Source: Janthinobacterium sp. 1_2014MBL_MicDiv
Lineage (GTDB): Bacteria; Pseudomonadota; Gammaproteobacteria; Burkholderiales; Burkholderiaceae_D
Direction of reading: 5' to 3'
DNA length: 64,000 nucleotides
Assembly: GCF_001865675.1 (NCBI RefSeq)
Contig: NZ_CP011319.1
Span: forward strand, 1,736,001-1,800,000
The translations under genes were made by a program, and so were the position numbers. The notes beneath the pieces were generated by a model. It made no database searches and was not told where the DNA came from. It saw only the letters and a program-made list of their open reading frames with translations. Positions 16,224 through 25,701 of this stretch are shown here, one piece after another (the first letter of the stretch is position 1; each line of letters begins with the position of its first letter).

Positions 16224-17636
16224 TTAGTGGCGCGCTTTTGCTCGGCTATTGCCGCCACCGCGCTGGATGCGCGGTTTCACCAGTGAAATTGGCGCTGCCT
16301 GCACCTTGCCGCCCTTGGCGACGCGGCGCACGGCCTTGGCGGCGCGTTCCGGACGGTCCGCTTCCAGCAGCATGGTGGCGCTGTCGGCGATTTCCTGCGT
16401 GATGTCCTTGTTCATCGTGGCCGAGGTTTTCGGCACGAGGATGGTGGAGCCGGCGCGCAGGCGGGTGCGCTGGGGAATGTTGTTGGCCTGGCGCAGGACG
16501 TCGGCCGTGGTGCCGAATTTCGATGCCAGCGTTTCGATGCGTTCGCGCGCATTGGTGATCTTGTGCGTGGTCCAGCTCGACAAGGCGTGGCCCCATTGCG
16601 CCAGGTTGGTGGTGAACTTGGCGGCGTTTTCCTGCGGCAACAGAATCTTGGTCTTTTCGCCGCCGATGATGACGGGGCGGTTAAATTGCGGATTCAAGGC
16701 CTTGAATTCATCCATCGACAGCTCGGCCAGCTGGGCGGCCACGGTGATGTCGATGTCGCTGGTCTTGTCGATGGCCGTGAAGTACGGCTGGTTGTCGACG
16801 ACGGGCAGGGTCAGGCCGAACTGGGCCGGATTGGCGATGATGTTTTTCACCGCCTGCAGCTTGGGCACGTAGTTGCGCGTTTCGGCCGGCATCAGGTCGG
16901 CCAGGCTTTCGAAGTCGGTGGGCTTGCCCAGCGCCTGGTTTTTCTTGATGGCGCGCTGCACCGAGCCTTCGCCCCAGTTATAGGCGGCCAGGGCCAGCTG
17001 CCAGTCGCCAAACATGTCATACAGGCGCTGCAGGTAGGTCAGGGCCGCATCGGTCGAGGCCAGCACGCCGCGGCGCTCGTCCTTGAACATGTTTTGCTTG
17101 AGGTTGAAGTCGCGTCCGGTGGCGGGCACGAATTGCCACATGCCGGCCGCATTGGCGCTCGAGAACGCCTGCGGGTTGAAGGCGGATTCGATAAACGGCA
17201 GCAAGGCCAGTTCCGTCGGCATGCCGCGCTTTTCCAGTTCCTGCACCACGTGGAAGATGTAGCGCGAGGCGCGCGCCGTCGTGCGGGCGATGTAGTCGGG
17301 GCGCGTGGCATACCAGTTGACGTGGTTGGCCACCAGCTGGTTGTTAATGTCGGGAATCGCATAGCCGCTGCGGATGCGGCCCCAGACGTCGGCTTCGCGC
17401 AGCGGATCGGAACTGTCGCTGAGGTTTTTCAGCAGGCGGTCGGTCTTTTGCAGGCGGTTGTCGAGGGTGGGGAGTTTCGCCGTGACCTGGGCGGTCATCG
17501 GGATCAGGGCGGGTGTGGTGGCGGCGACTGGCGCGTTATCGCTCTCAACACCGGCTTCGTACGCCTGGCTGAGGGCGGGCGCAAGCGCCAGGGCCAACGC
17601 CGCCAGGACGGTAGATTTAAAGGAGTTTTCGTGCAT
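16224..17636 (-). CDS. Membrane-bound lytic murein transglycosylase, MltD-like, with LysM
   Basis: A 470-residue exported peptidoglycan-cleaving enzyme. Signal peptide at residues 1-25. The SLT/goose-lysozyme-like domain spans about 100-245, with catalytic Glu150 in LPFIESAFNP and the family blocks GMWQFVPATGRDF and AAYNWGEGSV. One clear LysM repeat spans about 347-392 (ITNARERIETLASKFG, TILVP). It cleaves the MurNAc-GlcNAc bond with anhydro-product formation. The signal peptide lacks an obvious lipobox (no Cys at the cleavage site), unlike E. coli MltD. Start ATG 17636 is the first residue of the signal peptide; an in-frame 17666 start would spoil it. Confidence 0.9.
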   Translation of the reverse strand: MHENSFKSTVLAALALALAPALSQAYEAGVESDNAPVAATTPALIPMTAQVTAKLPTLDNRLQKTDRLLKNLSDSSDPLREADVWGRIRSGYAIPDINNQLVANHVNWYATRPDYIARTTARASRYIFHVVQELEKRGMPTELALLPFIESAFNPQAFSSANAAGMWQFVPATGRDFNLKQNMFKDERRGVLASTDAALTYLQRLYDMFGDWQLALAAYNWGEGSVQRAIKKNQALGKPTDFESLADLMPAETRNYVPKLQAVKNIIANPAQFGLTLPVVDNQPYFTAIDKTSDIDITVAAQLAELSMDEFKALNPQFNRPVIIGGEKTKILLPQENAAKFTTNLAQWGHALSSWTTHKITNARERIETLASKFGTTADVLRQANNIPQRTRLRAGSTILVPKTSATMNKDITQEIADSATMLLEADRPERAAKAVRRVAKGGKVQAAPISLVKPRIQRGGGNSRAKARH

Positions 17637-17957
17637 AGTGTTCCATTGTTGTCGTCGGAGAAACATCGGACAGACCCATGATTAAGCAGCGAGTGTACGT
17701 ATATCCCCATGCCGGAGTCAAGAATTATGTCAGCATGATGACAGCACATACGGGGAAATAGCTAAGTTTCCATTCGCTAATAATGCAATTATTGCAAATT
17801 TAATTTGCCATTTGCGTGATTCGGCCGCTGTTATAGCATACATGGGCAGGGGCACGGCGCAAGCCTGGACGGCGCCGGGTATGAGGCTGCGCAAAAGTGC
17901 GTACAATTTGGCTTTGGCCGGCCATTCAGCCGCCGGCCGCCTTATTGATAGAGAGTC
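17637..17957. other. Divergent intergenic region, no gene seen
   Basis: 321 nt between the transglycosylase gene (minus) and the DUF1415 gene (plus). The middle (about 17755-17820) is markedly A/T-rich compared with its surroundings and is the likely promoter region for both genes. I see no full consensus promoter, repeat or small ORF with a ribosome site. Confidence 0.5.
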
Positions 17958-18536
17958 ATGCATATGAACACCCCGCCGCGCCACGACGACGACAACGCCG
18001 TCATCATCGCCAATACCGTCGCCTGGCTGGAAAAGGCCGTGATCGGCCTGAACCTGTGCCCGTTCGCCAAGGCCGTGCACGTCAAGAAACAGATCCGCTA
18101 CGTGGTGTGCGAGTCGGAAAATCCGGAAGATTTGCTGGCGCTGCTGATGGACGAGCTGCAAATCCTGGCCGACACGGACCCCGAGCAGATCGACACGACC
18201 CTGCTGATCCACCCGTACACGCTCAACGATTTCCTCGACTACAACGAATTCCTCGACGTGGCCGATGCGGCCGTGGAAGACATGCACCTGGCTGGCGAGC
18301 TGCAGGTGGCCAGTTTCCACCCGCACTACCAGTTCGCGGAAACGTTCGAGGACGATATCAGCAACTACACCAACCGCTCGCCGTATCCGACCCTGCACCT
18401 GCTGCGCGAAGACAGCATCGAGCGGGCCGTCGAGGCCTTCCCGGAAGCGTCCGAGATTTTCGACAAGAATATCGCCACCCTGGAAAAGCTGGGCATCGAA
18501 GGCTGGGAGCAACTCGGCTTGCCGAAGGTGTCCTGA
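17958..18536 (+). CDS. DUF1415 family protein
   Basis: A 192-residue cytoplasmic protein of the conserved DUF1415 family. Characteristic blocks are NTVAWLEKAVIGLNLCPFAK near the N-terminus, TTLLIHPYTLNDFLDYNEFL and ASFHPHYQFAET. No enzymatic activity is known to me. A purine-rich GATAGAGAG precedes the ATG; a second in-frame ATG lies two codons on. Its stop codon overlaps the start of the following DUF1289 gene (TGATG), so the pair is translationally coupled. Confidence 0.85.
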   Translation: MHMNTPPRHDDDNAVIIANTVAWLEKAVIGLNLCPFAKAVHVKKQIRYVVCESENPEDLLALLMDELQILADTDPEQIDTTLLIHPYTLNDFLDYNEFLDVADAAVEDMHLAGELQVASFHPHYQFAETFEDDISNYTNRSPYPTLHLLREDSIERAVEAFPEASEIFDKNIATLEKLGIEGWEQLGLPKVS

Positions 18537-18730
18537 TGGCCGACAAGGACTTGCCGCTCCGCCCCGACACGCCGTGCGTGGCCGTGTGCTCGACGACGTT
18601 CGATGAAATCTGCCGCGGCTGCGGCCGCAGCGTGGTGGAAGTGGCCCACTGGGTGTCGATGACGGATGAAGAGAAGGAAGTGGTGTGGGTGCGCATCCTG
18701 GCGCAAGGCTATCCGCGCCGGAATACTTGA
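18536..18730 (+). CDS. DUF1289 family small cysteine protein
   Basis: A 64-residue protein with the DUF1289 cysteine pattern CVAVCSTTFDEICRGCGR, probably a small metal or iron-sulfur site, followed by VVEVAHWVSMTDEEK. Its ATG overlaps the stop of the DUF1415 gene by one base, giving a two-gene operon that ends in two strong hairpins. Function unknown. Confidence 0.85.
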   Translation: MADKDLPLRPDTPCVAVCSTTFDEICRGCGRSVVEVAHWVSMTDEEKEVVWVRILAQGYPRRNT

Positions 18731-18734
18731 ACAG

Positions 18735-18804
18735 CGACGCAACAGGGAAGTATCCCTATTGCGTCGGCGCTTGAGCAAATCGTCGCCGCTCGCGACGATT
18801 TGCT
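18735..18804. terminator. Two consecutive hairpins in a convergent 3' region
   Basis: Hairpin 1 pairs CGACGCAA (18735-18742) with TTGCGTCG (18759-18766), with an inner AGGGA/TCCCT helix. Hairpin 2 is a perfect 12-bp stem AGCAAATCGTCG (18774-18785)/CGACGATTTGCT (18793-18804). They separate the DUF1289 gene from the convergent DUF1993 gene. U tracts are short. Confidence 0.65.
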
Positions 18805-18812
18805 TGGGCGTC

Positions 18813-19319
18813 TCAGAAACTGCCGATGAAGTCTTTCTTGCCGACTTCGATGCCATTGTGGCGCAGGATGTCGTACGCCGTCGTCGCGTGGAAGAAGAAG
18901 TGCGGCAGCGCGTAGTGGAACAGATATGTCTGGCCCGTGAAATGCTTGGTCTTTTCGCCGCTGCCGGTGGTGATGGCACGCGTTTCGCTGCCGTCGATGT
19001 CCGCTTGCGGCAGGCTTTCCAGGAAGGCGATGGTTTTCACGATGCGCGCCTTCAGTTCCGCAAAACTCTGTTCGCTGTCTTCATACGGCGGCACGGCCAC
19101 GCCGGCCAGGCGCGCGCCGCAGCCCTTGGCGAAGTCGGTGGCGATCTGGATCTGGCGCACGAACGGCAGCATGTCCGGGAACAAACGGAATTGCAGCAGG
19201 GCGTTCGGGTCGATTTTCTTGTCTTGCGCGTGCGTTTCCGCCTTGTCGAGGATGGCGGCCAGGCTGCCCAGGATCTGTTTGAAGACGGGAATCGATGCGG
19301 AATAGATGGAGAAGGTCAT
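18813..19319 (-). CDS. DUF1993 family protein
   Basis: A 168-residue all-helical cytoplasmic protein of the DUF1993 family, related in fold to DinB-like helical bundles. Blocks include MTFSIYSASIPVFKQIL, PDMLPFVRQIQIATDFAKG and YLFHYALPHFFFHATTAYDILRHNG at the C-terminus, the most conserved part of the family. Start at 19319 is supported by AGAGGA eight bases upstream; the frame extends further upstream without such a site. Function unknown. Confidence 0.85.
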   Translation of the reverse strand: MTFSIYSASIPVFKQILGSLAAILDKAETHAQDKKIDPNALLQFRLFPDMLPFVRQIQIATDFAKGCGARLAGVAVPPYEDSEQSFAELKARIVKTIAFLESLPQADIDGSETRAITTGSGEKTKHFTGQTYLFHYALPHFFFHATTAYDILRHNGIEVGKKDFIGSF

Positions 19320-19580
19320 GGTGGTTCCTCTAGGTGAAGTGGCGCGATGATAGCAAGCCGCGCGCTTTTCTGCTGGCGCCCGCTCTGCGCGCTGGCCGGC
19401 GTGTGGTTTTTCAGTCCTGTCTATATGGCATGACGTCACTGCCTGCGCGTGTTTATTGGTGACTTTTCCCGCTTTTTCCATGCATAATTGCTTCTGAAAA
19501 AGTTTCTTCCCGCCCTATCACCCACGCTCCCCTGTAAAGTTCGATGATCGCTCGCCTGATCCCTGTTGCCCTGTTCCTGC

Positions 19581-22500
19581 ATGTCTAATTCTCCCTATCA
19601 ACGCCTGCGTTCCAGCCTGAGCGCCCTGTACGGCTCGTCGATCTATGGCGCCCTGCTGCTGGTGGTGTTTGGCGGCCTCGTGCTTCCCGCCATCATCGGC
19701 AGCTACCTGCTGGTGGGCGTGCACGAGCGCCAGTCGGCGCGCACCAGCCTGAACGAGGCGCTGCAGCGCAATGCCGACATCCTCGCGCTGGGCATGCAGG
19801 AGTCCCTGTGGAACATGAACGCGGAATCGGCCCACTCGCTGGTCGAGTCGGTGATGCGCGACCGCGCCGTGCTGCTGGTGAAGGTGGTGGGGCAGGGCGA
19901 TACGGAATTCATCCGCCTGCAGGCGCCGCAGCGCCCCGTCGGCAATCTGTACCGGGCCGAGCGCGATATCCTCGTGCGCGGCGAGCGCATCGGACACGTG
20001 GTGGTCGAGATGGACGATGCGCGCAGCCAGCAGGAACTGCGCGAAAAGCAGATGTCGTATATTTTCGTGCTCGGCGCGCAGCTGGCCATCTCGATGGCGC
20101 TGATCGTGCTGTTCCTGAACCGCCGGCTGCTGAAGCCGCTGCGCCGCCTGATGCGTTTTTCCGACCGCCTGTCGCATGGCGATTTCGACACGCGCCTGGC
20201 GTCGGGCAGCAATGACGAGCTGGGACGCCTGATGGCCCAGCTCGAGCAGATGCGCGCGGCCATCCGCCAGCTGTTCGAGGACGTGGGCCAGCGGGAGGAG
20301 CGTTTCCGCACCATCGTCACGCAGGTGCCGGGCGCCGTCTTCCGCTACCGTCCCGACGGCCCCATCGACTTCGTCAGCGACGCCATCGAGGAAATCGCCG
20401 GCTATTCGGCGCGCCAGTTCATGCGCGGCAGCACGCATGCCTGGGCCGACCTGATCTGTCCGGAAGACCGCCGCGAACACCGCCGCGCCGTCAGGCAGGC
20501 CATCGCCGAAGGCCAGCCGTATGCGCTCGAATACCGCATCGTCGACGCCTACGGCACCGAGCGCTGGGTGGCCGAGAATGGCCAGCCGCAGGCGGGCGAG
20601 CCGGGCGTGACCTGGGTTGACGGCATCATCGCCGACATCAGCCAGCGCAAGCACCACGAGATGCGCATCGAGGCCCTGCTGACGGAGCAGAGCGCCATTC
20701 TCGATAACGTGATGTTCGGCGTGATGTTCGTGCGCCACCGCCGCATCATCTCCGTCAACCGCCGCTGCGAGGAGCTGTTTGGCTATGATGCCGGTCAAAT
20801 GACGGGCAATTCGACGGCCATCGTGTTCGCCACCACCTACGACTTCGAGGAGGCGGGCGAGCGCCAGTACCCGGCGCTGGCGGCCGGCGGCGACTTCAGC
20901 GAGGAGCGCCAGTACCAGCGCCGCGACGGCAGCCTGTTCTGGGCGCTGGTGAGCGGCTGCGCGCTCGACCCGCTGCGCCCGACGGAAGGCAGCATCTGGG
21001 TGTATGCCGACATCACGGCGCGCAAGGAGGCGGAGGAAAAGCTGCGCCTGTCGGCCACCGTGCTCGAGCACATCGCCGACGGCGTGATGGTGGTCGATGC
21101 CAGCGGCATCATCGTCACCGTCAATCCCGCCTTCACGCAGATCACCGGTTACAGCGAAGCCGAGGCGCTGGGCCGGCACTCGTCGCTGAACCGCTCGGCG
21201 CGCCACGACGCGGGCTTTTACGAAGCCATGTGGAGCGAGCTGAAGGCCAGCGGTTTCTGGCGCGGCGAAATCTGGCACCAGCGCAAGAACGGCGAGGTGT
21301 ACCTGGAATGGCTGACCATCAGCGCCGTGCGCGACACGCGCGCGGCCACCACCCATTACGTGGGCGTGTTCAGCGACATCACCCTGATCAAGGAGTCGCA
21401 GGAAAAGCTCGACCACATGGCGCACCACGACCCGCTGACGGCGCTGCCGAACCGCCTGCTGTTCCACGACCGCCTGCAGCACGCGCTGCTGCGCGCCGCG
21501 CGCGACCAGGAGCAGCTGGCCATCCTGTTCATCGACCTGGACCGCTTCAAGAATGTCAATGACACCCTGGGCCACCATGTGGGCGACGAATTGCTGCAAA
21601 AGGTGGCCGGCCAGCTGTCGAAACGCCTGCGCGAAGGCGATACGCTGGCGCGCCTGGGCGGCGACGAATTCATCGTGTTGCTCGAACGCATAGATGGCGA
21701 ATATGGCGCCACGCAGGTGGCGGAAAAGCTGATGACCATGTTCGAGCAGCCGTTCACGGTGGCCGGCCACGAATTGTTCGTCACCTGCAGCGTGGGCATC
21801 AGCCTGTATCCGGACGATGCGCTGGACTTGAACATGCTGATCCGTAACGCCGACGTGGCCATGTACCAGGCCAAGGCGCGCGGGCGCAACGGCTACCGCT
21901 TCTATGCGCCGTCGATGACGGGCGAGGGCGTCGAGCGCCTGCGCCTGGAAACCTTCTTGCGCCGCTCGCTCGACAAGAACGAGATGTTCCTCAATTACCA
22001 GCCGCAGGTGGAAATCGACACGGGCCGCCTGGTCGGCGTCGAAGCGCTGGTGCGCTGGAACCATCCGGAGCTGGGCCTGGTGCCGCCGGCCCGCTTCATT
22101 CCGCTGGCCGAGGACAGCGGCTTCATCAACCAGTTGGGCAAATGGGTGCTCGACGAGGCGTGCCGCCAGATGATGCGCTGGCAGGCGCAGGGCTTGCGCG
22201 TGCCGAAGATGGCCGTGAACCTGTCGGTAAAACAGTTCGAGCGGGGCAGCATCGCCGGCATGGTGGCCGATATCCTCAAGGAAACGGGCCTCGAGCCGCA
22301 GCGGCTGCAGCTGGAAGTGACGGAGTCCGTGATCATGAACACGGGCGACGCGCTGGGCTTCATCAACGACTTGCACGCCATCGGCGTGGGCCTGGCCATC
22401 GACGATTTCGGCACCGGCTATTCCTCGCTGGCGTACTTGAAACAGCTGCCCGTGCAAACCCTGAAGATCGACCGCTCCTTCATCAAGGATATCTCGACGG

Positions 22501-22697
22501 ACGTGAACGACGAAGCCATCGCCATCGCCATCATCCAGCTGGGCAAGAGCATGCAGTTGTCCGTGATCGCCGAAGGCGTGGAGACGGAAGAGCAGGCGGC
22601 GTTCCTGCTGCGCCACGGCTGCAAGCTGGCGCAAGGTTATTTTTATAGCCGCCCGGTGCTGGCACAGGATATGCTGGAGCGCTGGCGTGATGATTAA
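19581..22697 (+). CDS. Membrane PAS-GGDEF-EAL cyclic-di-GMP regulator
   Basis: A 1038-residue bifunctional-type signalling protein. Transmembrane segment 1 is about residues 21-45, then a periplasmic stretch, transmembrane segment 2 (about 160-180) and HAMP (about 181-235). Three PAS domains span about 250-615. The diguanylate cyclase domain has intact GGDEF at 693-697, and the phosphodiesterase domain has intact EAL at 821-823 plus DDFGTGYSSL. Both active-site signatures look complete, so it could make or degrade c-di-GMP; the net sign cannot be read from sequence. The start at 19581 lacks a clear ribosome site; an in-frame TTG lies at 19566. It probably controls attachment, matrix or motility. 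Confidence 0.93.
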   Translation: MSNSPYQRLRSSLSALYGSSIYGALLLVVFGGLVLPAIIGSYLLVGVHERQSARTSLNEALQRNADILALGMQESLWNMNAESAHSLVESVMRDRAVLLVKVVGQGDTEFIRLQAPQRPVGNLYRAERDILVRGERIGHVVVEMDDARSQQELREKQMSYIFVLGAQLAISMALIVLFLNRRLLKPLRRLMRFSDRLSHGDFDTRLASGSNDELGRLMAQLEQMRAAIRQLFEDVGQREERFRTIVTQVPGAVFRYRPDGPIDFVSDAIEEIAGYSARQFMRGSTHAWADLICPEDRREHRRAVRQAIAEGQPYALEYRIVDAYGTERWVAENGQPQAGEPGVTWVDGIIADISQRKHHEMRIEALLTEQSAILDNVMFGVMFVRHRRIISVNRRCEELFGYDAGQMTGNSTAIVFATTYDFEEAGERQYPALAAGGDFSEERQYQRRDGSLFWALVSGCALDPLRPTEGSIWVYADITARKEAEEKLRLSATVLEHIADGVMVVDASGIIVTVNPAFTQITGYSEAEALGRHSSLNRSARHDAGFYEAMWSELKASGFWRGEIWHQRKNGEVYLEWLTISAVRDTRAATTHYVGVFSDITLIKESQEKLDHMAHHDPLTALPNRLLFHDRLQHALLRAARDQEQLAILFIDLDRFKNVNDTLGHHVGDELLQKVAGQLSKRLREGDTLARLGGDEFIVLLERIDGEYGATQVAEKLMTMFEQPFTVAGHELFVTCSVGISLYPDDALDLNMLIRNADVAMYQAKARGRNGYRFYAPSMTGEGVERLRLETFLRRSLDKNEMFLNYQPQVEIDTGRLVGVEALVRWNHPELGLVPPARFIPLAEDSGFINQLGKWVLDEACRQMMRWQAQGLRVPKMAVNLSVKQFERGSIAGMVADILKETGLEPQRLQLEVTESVIMNTGDALGFINDLHAIGVGLAIDDFGTGYSSLAYLKQLPVQTLKIDRSFIKDISTDVNDEAIAIAIIQLGKSMQLSVIAEGVETEEQAAFLLRHGCKLAQGYFYSRPVLAQDMLERWRDD

Positions 22698-22720
22698 CTA
22701 ATTCGATAGAGAGAGATCCC

Positions 22721-24994
22721 ATGAGCAGAGAAAAAGCCACGTCGCGCCGCCGTTTCCTGCTTGGCGGCCTGGGATTGGGCGTGGCCGGCGTCGGCGCCCT
22801 GGTGCTGGGCTGGGGCGTGCTGCCGCCGCGCCAGCGCCTGAACGGCAGCGCGCCGCTGCCGGTGCAGGATGGCGCCGTTGCCCTGAACGGCTGGCTGGCC
22901 ATCCAGACGGATGGCACGGTGATCCTGGCCATGCCGCGCAGCGAAATGGGGCAGGGCGTGCACACGGCCCTGCCCATGCTGGTGGCCGAGGAACTCGACG
23001 TGCCCTTGTCCAGCGTCAGGCTGATCCAGGCGCCTATGGATAAAATCTTCGGCAATGTCGCCATGCTCACGGATGGCTTGCCGTTTCACCCGGACGACCG
23101 GGGGCGCCTGAAGGCGCTGGCGCAGTGGACGGTGGCCAAGGCCGCGCGCGAACTGGGCGTGATCGTCACGGGCGGCTCGTCGAGCGTGAAGGATGGCTGG
23201 GGCCCCATGCGCGAGGCGGGCGCGGCGGCGCGCGCCATGCTAGTTGGCGCTGCCGCCGCGCTATGGCAGGTGCCGGCCGCGCAATGCCGCACGCAGAACG
23301 GCGAAGTGCTGCACCCGGATGGCCGGCGCGCCAGCTACGCCAGCCTGGCGCGGCATGCCGCCAGCATCGATCCGGGCACGCCCGCCTTGAAGCTGCCCGC
23401 GGATTTCAAGCTGATCGGCCAGCCCGCGCCGCGCCGCGACACGCCGTCGAAAGTCAATGGCAGCGCGCGTTTCGGCATCGATGCGCGCCCGCCCGGCATG
23501 CTGTATGCGGCCCTGCAGCTGCCGCCGCGCCTCGGCGATACGCTCGCATCGTTCGACGCGGCGCCCGTGCTGGCGCTGCCCGGCGTCAGGAAGGTGGCGG
23601 ACTTGACGGCGGCGCTGGGCCGGCGTGGCGTGTCCTGCGTGGCCGTCGTGGCCGACACCTACTGGCGCGCGAAGACGGCCGCCGCCGCCTTGCCCGTGCG
23701 CTGGGAGGCCGGGCCGCAGGCGGGCTTGTCCAGCGAAAGCGTGTTGGCCGACTTTGGCCGCCTGCTCGATAGTGAAGCGGGCTTTGCGTATTACAGCAGC
23801 GGCGAGGTCGAGGGCAAGGCCGTGCAGGCCATGCGCCAGGTCAGCGCCGAGTACCGCGCGCCGTTCCTCGCTCACGCCGCGATGGAGCCCGTCAACTGCA
23901 CCGCCCAGGTGAAAAATGGCAAGGTGACCTTGTGGGTCTCGACGCAGGCGCCCGGCATCGCCGTCGACGTGGCGGCGAAAGTTGCCGGCGTCGACGCAAA
24001 AGACGTGGCGATCGAGGTGCTGCTGCTCGGCGGCGGTTTCGGCCGCCGGCTGGAAGTGGACATGGTGGCGCAAGCCGTGGCCATCGCGCTGCAGTGCGAT
24101 GGCGCGCCCGTGCAGCTGGTGTGGACGCGCGAGCAGGATACGCAGCACGATATGTACCGTCCCGCCGCGCTGGCGCGCTTTACGGCCCGCCTCGACGAGC
24201 ACGGCCGCATCGCGTCCTGGGACAACAAATCCGTCAGCGGCTCCATCACGCACCAGTTTTTGCAGCGCAATTTTGGCTTGCCGGGCGCGGGGCCGGACAA
24301 GACCACGGCCGAAGGCGAATTCGACATGCCGTATGAAATCGCCAACCAGCGCATCGCCCACGTGATTGCCGACAGTCCCGTGCCGATCGGCTACTGGCGC
24401 TCGGTCGGGCACTCGCACAACGCCTTCTTCAAGGAAAGTTTTATCGACGAACTGGCCCATGCGGCGGGGCAGGATGGCATCGCCTTCCGCCGCGCCATGC
24501 TGGTCCGGCATCCGCGCCACCTGGCCGTGCTCGATGCTGCCGTGGCGAAGGCGGGCAGTCCGCCACCGGGCCATGCGCATGGCGTGGCCCTGCACCAGTC
24601 GTTCGGCAGCATCGTCGCGCAAGTGGCGCAGGTGTCCGTGGAAAATGGCGACATCCGCGTGCAGCGCGTCGTCTGCGCCATCGATTGCGGCATCGCCGTC
24701 AATCCGAACATCATCGCCCAGCAGATGGAATCGGCCGTGCTGTTCGGCCTGTCGGCGGCCTTGGGCGGCGAGATCACGTTCAAGGCGGGGACCGTGCAGC
24801 AAAGCAATTTCCACGACTATCCCGTGCTGCGCATGGGCCAGACCCCGGAAGTGGAAACCATCATCATCGCCAGCGCCGAGCCGCCCGAAGGCGTGGGCGA
24901 GCCGGGCACGCCGCCGATCGCGCCGGCCGTGGCCAACGCCGTGTTCAGCCTGACGGGGAAACGGCTGCGCAGCCTGCCGCTGCGCCTCGCTTGA
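22721..24994 (+). CDS. Molybdopterin-dependent hydroxylase large subunit (isoquinoline 1-oxidoreductase beta type, xanthine dehydrogenase family)
   Basis: A 757-residue periplasmic oxidoreductase subunit. A twin-arginine signal is seen (SRRRFLLGG, residues 8-16, then a hydrophobic stretch). Blocks of the membrane/periplasmic IorB-like branch are present: PRSEMGQGVHTALPMLVAEEL, LLLGGGFGRRLEVDMVAQAV, GYWRSVGHSHNAFFKESFIDEL and GVGEPGTPPIAPAVANAV (the conserved glutamate site). These enzymes hydroxylate heterocycles or aldehydes at a molybdenum centre and need a small [2Fe-2S] partner subunit. No such partner is encoded on either side: a GGDEF-EAL gene lies upstream and a thioredoxin lies convergent downstream. 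Substrate unknown. Confidence 0.85.
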   Translation: MSREKATSRRRFLLGGLGLGVAGVGALVLGWGVLPPRQRLNGSAPLPVQDGAVALNGWLAIQTDGTVILAMPRSEMGQGVHTALPMLVAEELDVPLSSVRLIQAPMDKIFGNVAMLTDGLPFHPDDRGRLKALAQWTVAKAARELGVIVTGGSSSVKDGWGPMREAGAAARAMLVGAAAALWQVPAAQCRTQNGEVLHPDGRRASYASLARHAASIDPGTPALKLPADFKLIGQPAPRRDTPSKVNGSARFGIDARPPGMLYAALQLPPRLGDTLASFDAAPVLALPGVRKVADLTAALGRRGVSCVAVVADTYWRAKTAAAALPVRWEAGPQAGLSSESVLADFGRLLDSEAGFAYYSSGEVEGKAVQAMRQVSAEYRAPFLAHAAMEPVNCTAQVKNGKVTLWVSTQAPGIAVDVAAKVAGVDAKDVAIEVLLLGGGFGRRLEVDMVAQAVAIALQCDGAPVQLVWTREQDTQHDMYRPAALARFTARLDEHGRIASWDNKSVSGSITHQFLQRNFGLPGAGPDKTTAEGEFDMPYEIANQRIAHVIADSPVPIGYWRSVGHSHNAFFKESFIDELAHAAGQDGIAFRRAMLVRHPRHLAVLDAAVAKAGSPPPGHAHGVALHQSFGSIVAQVAQVSVENGDIRVQRVVCAIDCGIAVNPNIIAQQMESAVLFGLSAALGGEITFKAGTVQQSNFHDYPVLRMGQTPEVETIIIASAEPPEGVGEPGTPPIAPAVANAVFSLTGKRLRSLPLRLA

Positions 24995-25000
24995 TGGCTG

Positions 25001-25429
25001 TCAGGCCAGGGTGGCGGCCAGCAGCGTGCGCAGATTGCAGTCGCGCTGCCAGTCGCGCCGCTCCTGCGTGCTGGCCGCCAGCGCCGCCAGCTCGGTAGCG
25101 CTGAGCGCCTGCTGCGCCTGCACCATGCGGTGCGCCAGGCCGCCATCGGGCAGCACGGTGCCGAAGAAGGCCACGTTGTCCTCGTGCTGGATCAGCAGGG
25201 TGGGGAAGTTTTCGATGTCGAGGTCGCCTACGACGTCGGCCTGGTCTTCGATGTCGATCCAGACGAAGACCTTGTCCGGGTGGCGCGCGGCCAGTTCCTC
25301 GAACGTGGCGCGGTAGGTGCCGCACGTCCCGCACCATAGCGCGCACAGGCAGGCCACGGTCCAGCGCGGGCCGGCCAGGGCTGCCGCGACGTCGCCGCGG
25401 TTATCGGTAGTGAGGGTCAGGCTGTGCAT
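25001..25429 (-). CDS. Thioredoxin-family protein
   Basis: A 142-residue cytoplasmic thioredoxin-fold protein. The active-site motif is WCGTC (CALWCGTCGTYRATFEEL), with the fold blocks VFVWIDIEDQ and the cis-proline region IENFPTLLIQ. No signal peptide. The dithiol is GT rather than the GP of classical thioredoxin. The C-terminal 50 residues are helical and variable. It is convergent with the molybdopterin oxidoreductase gene, 6 nt apart. Probable general or specialised thiol reductant. Confidence 0.85.
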   Translation of the reverse strand: MHSLTLTTDNRGDVAAALAGPRWTVACLCALWCGTCGTYRATFEELAARHPDKVFVWIDIEDQADVVGDLDIENFPTLLIQHEDNVAFFGTVLPDGGLAHRMVQAQQALSATELAALAASTQERRDWQRDCNLRTLLAATLA

Positions 25430-25701
25430 GGCTTGTCTGATTAATTAGTGGGGCGGGAGCGAATCCGCGTATTCTACCGCGCCCGGCCACGCCAGTCCCG
25501 GGAATGCATGAGCTTGTTTATCGGCGTTTTTTGATGCAAGACACCTTTCTAGTGGATAATGCTGGTAATTGCGCGCTGATTACGCTGGTCCATGCTGTTC
25601 CTGGCCCCGCAGCCTGACTCCTCCAGTCTGTTCTCAATGCCCTGCCCGGTGTCAGCGCAGCCCCGCCTTTGTTTATATTTTATTATGGAATTAGCCAGCT
25701 T

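Noticed and set aside
19518..22634. A 1038-codon minus-strand frame
   Set aside because: Shadow of the PAS-GGDEF-EAL gene, which has complete recognised domains on the plus strand.
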